This document shows positions 1 through 11,608 of a DNA stretch of 64,000 nucleotides, piece after piece. Each line of letters begins with the position of its first letter. The first letter of the stretch is position 1. The position numbers were made by a program, and so were the translations under genes. Below the pieces are notes generated by a model. That model did not search any database. It was not told where the DNA came from and was given only the letters and a program-made list of their open reading frames with translations. The stretch is from Ulva prolifera (Eukaryota > Chlorophyta > Ulvophyceae > Ulvales > Ulvaceae). The stretch spans positions 5,424,430 to 5,488,429 of the forward strand of contig CM041204.1 of assembly GCA_023078555.1 (NCBI GenBank). Reading direction: 5' to 3'.

Positions 1-3000
1 CAAAGGCTGAAGCAGATAGCGGATAATTTGCGGGAAGAGTTGCTGTCTCATGCGTCCCTGCATGACCCCTCACGCTCTGCTCCCTGTGAGCCCATACATG
101 CTGGCGCCAAGAGTTTGGCTGACATGGAGGTGCAAACATCGGCGTCACTGCAGGTAACAGCAACTCAACACGGCACTCTCAAGGTCCAGCAGCCATCACT
201 TTCGGGGCAAGGGTCCACTGCTTCGCCAAACTGCAATCCCCACCTGTCAGCGGCACATTCGCATTCACCTGAGGCGCCATCTGATATGACCTACAGTGTG
301 TCAGAGCATTGCACTAGCACTGCTTCGCAGTCTGTCCGAGAAAATACATCACCGGTCCCCACAGCATCGTGCCACAGTGCAATCGCCGCTTCAATGGATC
401 CTGAAGTCCTGAGCATGCCGACGGCAAGCATCATCAGCTCTGTTCACGCTCAGGATGATGATGCAAGCCACAAAGGGTGCCGTGAGCCAGCCTTCAGTGA
501 TGTGCACAGCGTTACCTCGATGCGGTCACTGAAGGCCGAACCTTTCCTACAGACCTCAGGCCTTTTCAAATGGTTCCAACAAGAAGCAGAGGAACAGCAT
601 GAGCAAGAACTAAGACGCATCAACGAAGACATCAGCAAAAAGTGCCACAGCATGAAGCGGGAGCTAGCTCAGTTAAGGGTTACTAGACAGAAGCTCGATC
701 CTAGTGACCCGCAGCATGCTAATCTGGACATCTGTGAAAATTTGTTGGGCCTGAAAATTGAGCAGTCTCAGGCAGAAATTGAGCAGAAGCGGACTCTGCT
801 GGGGCAGCAATTAGAACAGCAACAGCTATTCTGGCGATTCCTATGCACAGCGGCTGGTTGCGGCAGAGCAGCGAGTGCGGTGTCCGCAGAGGCTTACCAA
901 TGCGCTCTGCGACTGGCTGTAGGTGATACAGATAGACGCAGCACAGATGTGCAGAGTGTTGCAGCAACGGAAGACGTTCGCGAAAGTATACATGCAACGT
1001 TACCGGAGGCTTGTGGCCTGCTGTTGCAGCATGCGCCCATGCAAGAGAGACTACAGTCTGCAAGTGTGTCCAGCGTTGAGTATTCACTTGAGTTTGATAG
1101 CCATACGCAGGCATCATTGCCAGCAAATTTCCCAGACATCGCGGAAACTGTGGAATCCATCCACTCCGTTCCATCCTCAGCTGCAGCTGAGGATATTGAA
1201 GGCCGTCCACATCACCATGGCTCAGCCCAAAAGGCCCCACTTTCTCGAAACAGCCTCTGCAGTCATGATCTGGCACGCCAGGTGGAGGAGCTGCGAGCAC
1301 AGGTGGCCCTTAAAGAAGGCCTAAAAGTGGCTCGTGATGCAGAGACGAGGCTACAGCAGGAGCTATCTGCTCTCAGTGAACGAAATGCCCAGCTGGACAC
1401 AGAGCTTGCTGCAAACTTATGCAATCCACAATCGAAAGGGATTGCGCGGGATCACATGGAACAGGTGGACAGAAGGTCTTTTACAGGTGAAGATCACACA
1501 TTTATGATGCCTGGTCCGATTAAGATTCTTCGATGATCTATGTCCTACTGGTTGCTGATTAGATGAAGAGGAAATCATTCACTGTCTGCAGTAATGGCAT
1601 CTGCAGTAATGGCACCGCAGCATGATTGCCCAGTGCACTGCCACAAAACCGTTTCAAGAGTTCAGATATGAATTGCAACCATGGCATGTGACATGCAGGT
1701 CAAGAGAACGAGGCGACTGTGTTGGCCGTAATAGACGATTATGGTTCCGTAGAGTCCATTCACGAGTCATTGCAACACACGTCTTCTGTGCACTCACCTG
1801 CTCTGAGCATGTCTCACAGTGAAGAAGGTGTTCATTCTACAGTGCCGCAACAAGAAGATGCATCCAAGTCTAATTTTACTGTCAGCACACTTGGTGGTGA
1901 AGATGCAAGCAGCTCCACTACCTCAATAACTTCTGATCATGTGCTCAGTCACTCTATTCTCAGTGGGGCTGGCAGCGCAACCATGGGTGCCTTGAGCGAT
2001 GCGGAGGTGAGCAAGTTGGGTAGCCCTGAAGCTGTGAGTGAGGCCGTTGTGGACAGTGCTATGAAGGGGTCCGCTCATTATGCTACTGACATGCCGTCGT
2101 CCAGCAAAAATGGGGTAGATGAGCAGGATGATGCACATGCGTCCACAAGTGCTACGGACAAAGCAGGAATCGCAGCTACCACAACTGCCCATGCACTTGG
2201 GGACGATGCTTCCATCAGCACGGACTCAGTATCAGACACAAGTTTCTCTGTCATCAGCAGTGATGCGCCAGGCTCAATACAACAGGAATACTCAACTGTC
2301 CCGAGCCAAGTGCAGGCTGTTGGTGATGCAGAGGCAGGCGCTTGTGGCCATGATCTCGAAACAGAGCCCATATCTGGGCCACTGCCGCATGATCACAGCA
2401 CATCAGAAGTTGTCAATATTGATGCTGCTGCTGCCACGCCGGCAGCTGCTCCAGAGTACAGTGAGCCAGTGCAAGCAGCTTTACATCATGAATGCACAGG
2501 GGGGAGCATTCAAGAGAACACATCTCTCGGCGAGGCCATGGCCCGTTTGAGCACACAGACTAGCATCAGCTCGATTGCAGAAGAATTGGAAGCTCGCTTG
2601 TCTTCCATGGCATACAGCATGGGTGAAGATCAGCAAGAAGCATCGGTGTTGCGTTCGCAAGCCATTGCAACTGAAGGCATAGCTGCTCCAGATGTCAATG
2701 GCGCACATGCTGCAGGTGCAGGACCGTTTGAAGGAGTTCCGCGATTTGACCAACAAACACATGAATCAGGTGAGCGATATGTGTACGATTCACAGCTTTG
2801 ATCAGAGGGTTTACCCAACGCCTTCACCGTGTGCGTGTGCACTCTGTTTCACGCGCCAGCAATGGCAGCATAACATGCCATCTATCCATTGACAAGGCAT
2901 ATTGCCTCTGTCATGAACAGACCAGAATGCTCATGTGCAAAGCGAATAAGTTTGTTTTGGGCAGTTATTGCACATATCAAAGGCAAGCGGACACAGCATC

Positions 3001-6000
3001 TGAAACGCTCAAGAAGCTGCAAATTTTGGTGTTCAAGCTCTTAGTACCCTTTCATTGAAGGCCATACTCCAGGTGACGAAGGCAACCGCGAGAGGCTGTC
3101 GCACCAACAGTCAGACACTGACGCACATGATGAATGCTACACTGCATCTCAGCGCTCAGTGACAATGAGGACCAGCAGCACCATTGCGTCTGTTTCGGAC
3201 ATGCTGTTGGCTTTGGAGCCGAGCATTGATCCAGCAGCGACCAGCACAGTGGCTTATAACGACACAGATGCGATGCTTGCTGCCCCAACTGCACCAGATA
3301 GCATTGGTGCATGTGTCGGTCCATGTTCACCTCCTGGGCCATCACCTGTCGTGCCTCCAGATGGCAACCAAAGCGGATTTCACAGGCAACAGTCTATGGG
3401 GTGTCCGGCAGCCTCCGTGTCAGACACTGATCATGCAGTAGATGCACCAATTGCTATGCTTCGTCATGCTAATGAAGCGTGGCAAGCAGTAGCAGGATTA
3501 GCATCTGCCGCTTCACCAAGGCAGGTGCACCCTGATATTGGGCCAGACGACGTGCACTGCCATGTTACAAGCACTGGCTCAGATCACGGTGGTCTGCTGT
3601 CGGCTGGGTGTATGGCGGGATGTGATGAAAGCAGCTGTCCGGGGGAAGGCCAAGACAGGAAGGCTGGAAGTATAGCACCATGTGACAGACCCATCTCTGT
3701 CACTGGCCCAGACACAGGAGATGAGAATGAGCAACCGCCTGTGAGCGGTGACAGTGGTGGCCCTCCCCCACTGCTCTCAGAGTCTGCACCACCTTCAGCT
3801 GTACAACTTGATTCTGCTGCCCAACCTCCAAAACAGATCCCAGAGATGGCCGGTCAAGAGCCCTCTGCCCGGGATCATAGTGGCACAAGCATGCCAGCAC
3901 TCAGCTCCGTTGGGCAGAGCACATCAGGATCGATTGCAGAGGATATCGAGTGTGGGTCTGACCGGTCAGGCCATGGCGATGACGGTACAAGTTGGAGTTC
4001 TGGCATTGCCCCGGACGGTATGTGCCACAACCACACCTTGCATCCCTGGGGTAGAGATGTATCGCACCCATGCACAAGTAGCCCTTCTGTGATGAACCTG
4101 CACTAGCATGGTCGCCATGCACCTCATTCTACTTTGAACAGCACACCAATGCCATGGCACTGCAGTGCGTGCAGTTGCACCTGCACAGCAAGGCACTCCA
4201 AGTGAACCCACGGCGGCATCTTCGCCAGAGGCTGCTGAGCCGCCGTTTGTGCTTCCCACACCAGCAGACTGCAGTCCTATACAGATTGTGCGCAGCGTTG
4301 GTGGGGGGCCCACATGCCCCAGCATGCGCAGCGATGCAAGCAGCGCTTTCACGATCGACAGTGAGGATGAGCCAGATGAAATTGAATTTGGCGAGTCCTG
4401 TAGTGACTCTGGTAGCGACCGCCAACCGTCCGTGCAGTCAGCACAGGGGTGCATTGCCGAGGTTGCAGTTGAAAAGTCCGGGCAAGTCACTGTTGGACTG
4501 GATGCGTTTTCTTTGATGCTGGTGCCCGCACAACCTACACCAGCCACAGGATGTGCAAATGTGCAGCATCCAGTTGCCTCCGGCGCAGAGGCAGGTGTGC
4601 CTGAGGGGGACGGGGCCGCCGGCATGCACATAGGTGCAGACAGCCACGAAGCTATGGGCGGGCTGGATGCCGCCGAAACAGTCTTGGACATGCCTGACAG
4701 ACTGTCATGCACAGCTGATGTGGAAAGCGAGGCTGTCTTGCACTTCGAGCATGCTGATGGGGATGCTGACTTCAGTCTGGGAGACCTTGAAGGCTTGGCT
4801 AGTGAGTACGTGGTCTCTGGACCTGTTACCAACAATTCTGGACAGGTGCGGCATCCCCAAGCCCAGCGCTTGCATGTTGCCGCCATGTTGCGAAAATACT
4901 TTGCAGCATGCGTGTGGACATCATACTGTACAGTGTGCTAGGTCCCAGAGATTGTGAGGGTGACTGTGCATATGCCGGTCGCACAATACAACAGTGGTTC
5001 ACATAGGTTGACGTCTCTGAGCCATACTCCTGCTAGCTCTGAACTCATGACGGTGTTACTCCATACGATTCAAAGTTTTGGTGCAAAGGCGCCCCGTCGT
5101 ATCGGATGGCCAACTGTATGAGAGCATGCCTTACAAAGAATGGCGTCGTTGAAAAATATTGACATTGTCCTGCAGGTGAGCGTAGTGTGCAACGAAGATG
5201 AGCTTCATGACGCTGAAGAAGCCGCAGAATCCAAGTGGCAAGATCATGTGCAGCTATTCTGTAATGCTACATTGGAGCTTTTCCTGGAAACGATGCCGGA
5301 GACTCTTGATGATGGTCAGCAGGCTATTCCACAGTCGGTGAGTTGACTATGTGTGCTATCAATGTGCCTGCATATAGATAGCAGTGATGCGGGAAAAGAA
5401 TCAACACATCAAATGTGTTGGTTAGTCCACATGGTTGATCATCGTGTGTAGCTGAATTGCAAATGTGGGAAATCCTTGCAGGTCTTGCAGCAGCTGCAGG
5501 ACCAGTTCTCAGACTACTCTGACATGAATCAGGCGATGTTCAACGAGATCAACCGGCAACTGCGACTGATATACGCATCATGTAATCGGATCAGCTTCCC
5601 CACTCCACTGTACAGGAAACTGCGGCAGAAGAGGCTCCCGCATACAACCGCAATGCGGCAACGGGTTGTCAACCAAATTGCGCACATGGTACAGAAGGAC
5701 AATCAGATCCGCATCTGTCGAGAAGTGCAAGGGAAAGCTTTGTCAGCTGAAGATGTTGAATACCTGCGTGAACAGGACCACAGGCTTGTGTTCAGGCAGA
5801 GCCTGCTGCTGCAGCAAGTTGAGCAGGATATTTCGACGATGCTGATCAACGAGGTTGCCTCAGAAATTCTCAATGTCGATCAGACACTTGAAGCACAGAA
5901 ATGCAGTGTGCTCAGGCATGCTGGGTCACCCCATGAGATGCTGGCTGGGGGTGCACCTGCAAGTGAGGATATCTCCACCTCAGCGGGCGTGCCAGCATTG

Positions 6001-8378
6001 CTTACTGCGGAATCAGCAGAGAGTGTGAGGGGGTCTGATTGTCATGTAGCTCTGACAGCTTCCTTAGGCTGCAGTCCTGCTAGCGCAGAGGCAGAGTGGG
6101 ACACATGGCAGCTGCATGCTTCTGCTCCTGGTCAGGTTGACGAAGCTGCAAAAGATGCTCCTGGGGATTCTGCATGTGGCAGATGGCAGTGTGCGCTTGC
6201 CGAGCAATTGAGCGTGCACCACGAAGTCTCTGAGAGTAGCAGCGCGCACATTGTCTCGGCGTCATGTGGTGCTGGAGCACTCCCTCTCAGTGTGACACAT
6301 GCCGACAAGGAGGAATCGGACTCGATCTTGCCCAGTTCACAGTCCCCTGAAAGTGCTGAAGAGGTTGAAAGCGTTGCTGCAGACAGTTCACAGCATGGTG
6401 CACTGAGCAATAACAGTGCAGCCTCCAGCTCTTATTCATCGCAATCATCAGAAAGCTGCTCTGAAGGCCAGGAGGATGACGTGGTAGCCCACACTTTAGT
6501 GCCTGCACCTTTGACTATCGCACCCACGCCTGCACCTGTGATTGCAGATGCTTCTCAGGGCGATGAAATAGTACGTGGTCAACCGAGCATGCATGCAAGT
6601 GAGGAAGATGATGAGGATTCCACACACTCACATCATGACCACGTTTTGAGAATGAGCCAGGAGGCGTCACAGATTATGGAGAACTTGGTGATAGAAGATA
6701 GCTGTGTGCTTGAAGCTACAGGCGCCATTCGGAAACAGCCGGGGTATGTCGAGGATGATGATGGCCTGATAAGGTCATGGAGCCTTGAGCAGGCTGATCC
6801 TGGAGAGGACGTGATCGTTGATGCCAGTGACATATCACTGGACTGGGGTATCAACAGTGAAGACATTTTCACTGTTGACGAGCTACGGTCTGGTGCTGCT
6901 GAAGCTCCAGCTGAACTGGAGACCCAGCCTTGGGATTGTCAGGATGGTGCACTGCAAGTGCGCCTGCTGTACACCTAAGCTCGCTGCCGTGGTGACGTGG
7001 TCCAGAAAATGACTTGTTCATTGCCTGAGTATCGAGCTGGTGTTTGCATGTGGCTTCGGTGGTGCTGGTCCTTCTTCCATGCCTCAGTTGGCCTCGCTTC
7101 TGTTAGGCATATGATGTAATGGCACACATGCTAGTGACACGTATACCGGCATTAGGCAGTGACCATGTGCAGGGGGATGGCAGTAACAACCAGAATGATA
7201 TTGGCAGTGGCGAGCCAGAGCAAGGTGATGACCTTGGTCCTGGAGCAACGTGGGAGCAGCAGGCTCACGCCAGACAGCAGCGCGCAGAGCATGTGCTGCA
7301 AGCCGTGCTACATGATTTCTGTGCTAGCATGCCCGAGCATCTAGTTGCAGGCGAGCCCGTCCTGGATGCGCAGGTTTGTGCCCTCCGCTGCAGTGCTATT
7401 CTGGCTGCTTGTACTCCCATGACATCATTGCGTTCTGTACAGCCGGCACTCTATACTTCCATTCGCACCGTATCTCTTTGCGAGTCGGCTGGTCGCCAGT
7501 GTCACTTTCGTCGATTGATAGATGTGGGTATGCCTGTGCCAGCACATGCCATGTCATCCTGTGGCTGGTCAGCTATGCCTGAAGAAAGCAGAGTATGCTA
7601 GTTCAAACGCATGAGCTACATGATCTGTGGGGTTATGTAGCAACTTGATTGGCACATGAATACATGATTCTTCTGAAACATTCTTTGTGTGACACTTTCT
7701 GTTCCCGGTCTCGGTGATGGTGAAACACAAGCAGTCTTGCATCATCAGCGAGATGTTGCTCCTCTTGCAGCGTTGGTCAATGCATGCTTTTGCTCAATGT
7801 GAAAATGGTATAGCTTCATGACGCCGCGCTGCATGAAAACTTTCAAGCAAGCTATCAAACCAGGTACTTCGTTTGTGGGTGGCGCCAGCAGCCTTCCAAC
7901 CGCAAAACTGTGCCAATCGAAGCTAGTGCTGCAGATGCTACAACGTATTCAAGAAGAGGTGTGCGGGAGTGATGCAATGGCACGAGAAGAAGTCTCCTTG
8001 ACGTGTGAGGCCATCCAGGCCATCATCCGACGACAGTATGAAGATGTACATAGAGTGATCTGGCCTGGCCAGTTGCTTTACCGACCTGCCCCCAGACAGA
8101 AGGCATGCCCAACAGCACATGCAATTATTGCAGCTGTCCATGAGGAAGTCATGTCATGGGTGACAACACCAATTCAACCTGTAGAGTTCAGGGAAGACGG
8201 GGCAGCATGTGGGAATGAACAATGCTACTCACAACAGGACGTCCGGAGGTACCTGGAGGGCAGAGCTCGGAGGGAGGACATGGAAAAAACAAAGATCCTT
8301 CAAGGGGTTTCAGATGAAGTTTTCAATCAACTGATTGATGATGTTGTACGCACAATCAGAACCGTAGATCAAGCGTAG
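1..8378 (+). CDS. Large Ser/Ala/Asp-rich coiled-coil protein, 5' partial
   Basis: The reading frame is open from base 1, so the 5' end lies outside the window. Spliced exons: 1-1486, 1699-2769, 3073-4017, 4166-4845, 5176-5337, 5482-6957, 7173-7373, 7935-8378. Phases agree at all seven junctions and give about 2,154 residues. Most of the protein is low-complexity Ser/Ala/Asp/Glu/Gln. A strong coiled coil lies at about 560-830 (EEQHEQELRRINEDISKK and following), and a second helical region opens exon 6. A short motif of the form S-x-[IA]-[AI]-A-E-[DE]-[IL]-E occurs once near the end of each of the first three exons. The C-terminal 148 residues look folded: MLQRIQEEVCG at the start and DEVFNQLIDDVVRTI at the end. 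This layout weakly recalls very large centrosomal or scaffold proteins such as CEP350, but I cannot assign a family. It is probably a cytoskeletal or scaffold protein; the function is unknown. Confidence 0.7.
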
Positions 8379-8912
8379 CTGAGTCGGCAGCAGTACAACT
8401 TCAGTAACGCCAGCGCTTTCAGGCTGAGCGCATGGCAGCTTTACACGGTCTTTGCAGAGGACACGCCACGACCAATTATGTACGATAGTAAGCTGTGATA
8501 TGATGTGCTGTTTGGGCCCATACTCGCCTGCTTCAGAACATGGTGGGTGTGACAGCTGACCTCGGTCTCAATCATCGACCAGAACGCGTCCTATTGTAGC
8601 GCTGCAAGTTGCACAGTGCTTTCCCGTATAGCCATGCGATATCATGCGTGCTCGCGATCATGTTTTCTTCGTGCGAGGCACTCCGGCATGGCGAACCGCC
8701 GTTTTGGAAGGACATGCGTTTGAATTCAAAAGGTCGACCTTTTGAAATAGAGCAGTGTCTTTTCGCGAGAGCGCTTCGGATACCGCCGCACATATCATGT
8801 CAGGAGCTCACAACATATCGTATTCGGGTGATATTCTCCAAGCATCTGTTCTGCCACTTTTTTCATTTTTGTTGCGCCATCGCTGGTTCCGGAGTCCAGT
8901 GCCAGAAGTTGA
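8379..8912. other. Intergenic, upstream of ORC5
   Basis: No exon-like reading frame or recognisable RNA in this 534-base stretch. It must hold the 3' UTR of the coiled-coil gene and the ORC5 promoter; I see no clear TATA box. Confidence 0.5.
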
Positions 8913-10992
8913 ATGGCTAGCCTGCGTGAGGTGTTGGATCAGCTGAACGGTAGATGGCACGGAAGACCCGATCAAATACGGAGTCTGCTTGAACATCTTG
9001 CACCTTGCACATGTGACAAGAAGGGCCTGCACGTATATGGCCCAGCCGGCACGGGGAAAACGGGCTTGCTGCGGTACGGTCGTCCATTTCTCAACAGCTG
9101 GCAACACTAACATGCCGCGCCGTGATATCAATTCTGCCGCAACGTGTCTTCTCGTGGCACAGGGCGCACGGCCCCACCGTCAGACAATTCGTGCTCCACA
9201 AACTATACAACATGCCGAGAATCGAATATCTTGGGATCTTGGGACTCTTGGCCTCAAGAATCCAGAGCATAGATTATCCCTTCCATACACTTCCAAGCTT
9301 TCTTGCAGGGACACTCTTCACAGTTTGAACTTCTGTGTTGCCCACGTTGGTAGCTTGGAAGTAGATTGTGGCCACTCTCAGCTCTGGGGTCACATTATCA
9401 ATAGCTGGCGAGGGCAGCTAGATGAGCCTATCAAACGAGTTCAAGACGATCAGGAAGCTCAGTCGGCAATAGAGGACCTGCGAAAGCGTACTCAGAGACC
9501 ATTCTGCGTTTTGGTTGACCCAATTGATTCGCACGTGGATGCTGGATGGGTCAGTGCCATAATAGAATTCTGGAAGCGCTCACCTGTCCCATTCACCGTG
9601 GTTATGGTGTCGCTGGTTCCGTGGTTATCTGTGTTTGGCAATGCTTGCCCACCGGAGCCGAGACCGCACCCAATACACTTCAGGAAGTACAGCCAAGACG
9701 AAATCGAAATGGTGCTGAGCAGACAGCGCCCACACTTTGTTCCGGAGCAGCTGTTTGTGACGATGCTGCGCAGCTTTGTCAGGCCTCAGTACCATGTCTC
9801 TGTCCTGCTCACAGACGCGCAGACGCTGATGGCAGATCTTATCGAAGAGGCAGTCCAATCTGATGTACCTCTAACAGACACAGACGCAGTTATGGCGCAT
9901 CTACAGAGTGCCAGGAAAAAAATTGCAGAGGGTGGGTTTTTCGAGGACTTCCCAGGCTTGCCACGTGATGTGTGCACAAGTAAAACCGATCATGCACGCA
10001 TCGAGTCCTGCGCATCTCAGCCGTCCAGTGGATCAGCATTGGAAGTTCCAAGGCTGACCAAGCTCTTAATTCTGGCCGCACATGTTGCAAGTAACAACAA
10101 GCCATCTGCTGACATAAAAAATTTCTCTGATGGACCATCGCAGAAGCGCAGGAAAGATGCGATGGCATCCGACAGACAAGCCATGGCAGCGCAGAAGCAA
10201 ATGGATTCGGAAGGCCAGGTGCTGATGTCGTCCATGTCAGTGCTTCTTTGACTGGGAGATATGCTGCTGTTGAGGTCCAGAATGGTGTAGTCAGAACCTG
10301 TAGTCTTAAGACTGTGCCAAAAGTACTGTGACTCCATGTGCTCAGGCCAAGCAGACGGTTCACATGGTGTGGTGTGAACCTTGCTGAGTCACATATTCCT
10401 GCAGGCATTTGGCACTGAGCGGTGGATCCAAATATTCTTCAAGATCGTCGATCGAGACCACAATCCAACAGTAGAGATAGATTCGGACACACATTCCCTG
10501 GTTCAAGATATGCAGTCCGTGGCTGTCTTGCATCAAATGAAGCAGCTGGCAAGTACACGGTTAGTCAACCAGGTGTGGCGATTTCGGCCCGGTCGCCCTT
10601 CCCAGCGCAGTCGCTTTCTTTGTTGTGGTTGAGCATCGGTGTTTTTATACTGCACTGAAGACAATGTCTGCTTGCTGCATCCGACTGCTGCAGCAGCTTA
10701 ACAAAGTTCTTGTAGCATGTGGCCAGTAAGTCTTGTAGACGTCACCTGCAGACCGCCTCACAGACTGTCTGCGTGAATGCTCTCACGTTCTGAGCCTGAG
10801 CTTCTTGTTCATCTACATTGGTCGCTCTTCTTGCAGAATACTATGCCTACGATCTCTCCATTGCCGCAGGTGATGACCAATGAAGATGCCATCGAAGGAA
10901 TAAGCTTCACCTCGAATATTCCGTGCGAGTTGGCAGAGAGCATAGCCAAGAGCGTTCATGTCAACCTTCAGGCATTGCTATCGTATGTGTAA
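8913..10992 (+). CDS. ORC5: Origin recognition complex subunit 5
   Basis: Nuclear AAA+ subunit of the origin recognition complex, which binds origins and loads the MCM helicase. Exons: 8913-9073, 9309-10218, 10405-10572, 10837-10992 (the last may start at 10870), all in phase and giving about 464 residues, close to the usual 430-530. Walker A GPAGTGKT ends exon 1 and continues across the first intron into RDTLHSLNFCVAHVG, the usual strand after the P-loop. A Walker B-like FCVLVDPID follows, then the ORC5-type segment PHPIHFRKYSQDEIEMVLS and the late conserved LTKLLILAAHVASNNKP. The last exon carries GISFTSNIPCELAESIAKSV, matching the C-terminal winged-helix part (VSLDFIRAIARTV type). The start at 8913 gives an N-terminus reaching Walker A after about 42 residues, as in other ORC5 proteins. 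The stop codon lies inside a TGTAA. Confidence 0.92.
10988..10992 (+). promoter_or_regulatory. TGTAA poly(A) signal overlapping the ORC5 stop
   Basis: The TAA stop of ORC5 is the last part of TGTAA, the green-algal polyadenylation signal. Whether it is used as such is not visible from sequence. Confidence 0.35.
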
Positions 10993-11608
10993 GATAGTCG
11001 CTTTGGAGATTGGATCATTACACACAAACCCTGCTGGTATGCCTGAAGTGCAAGACCTGTACTGGTCCTTTCCTACACACACGTTTTGTTCGCCGATCCA
11101 CTACCCAACTGGCAACTTGTGCAGATCAGCAAGCTCTACCTGACTTGCAACAGCACTATCCTTGTAAGCTCTAGTCACACCATCATCGTATCCAACCACA
11201 GCATCATGTTCGTTCCTTTCAACCACTTGGAAGTCTAAAACGGGTGCCAGAAAACCTAGACTATGTCAGGCTGCTATCTAAAGGCCTTGCTGTGGGCACT
11301 CTTCGACGTCAAGCACATGCCTGAAGGCAAAGCCCAGCCCCACGCATGGCCCTGACTCAATTGATATACTGTCTCTGTGCATCCAATTGAATCTACGGAA
11401 AACCTGCTCCTAGACACAATTGGACAGATGTTGCTACACCCTGCAAGAAAGCCATCACAAAAACGCGTTGCACTAATCATTCTCAAGGTCAACCTCGCCC
11501 ACGGCAGCAGTACCAGCGGATTGTGGAGCACAGGGCTTGCCCTGACAGGCCCGCCTGTCCGTCATCACACTGCCCCACGATGCCTGCCTGCGCTACCTGC
11601 GGCACGCC
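10993..11608. other. Intergenic between convergent ORC5 and Kir genes
   Basis: No convincing exon. It should contain both 3' UTRs. Confidence 0.5.

Noticed and set aside
1-8378. Firm assignment as CEP350 or another named centrosomal protein
   Set aside because: Only general features (size, coiled coil, acidic short motifs) agree; no CAP-Gly or other diagnostic domain is visible.
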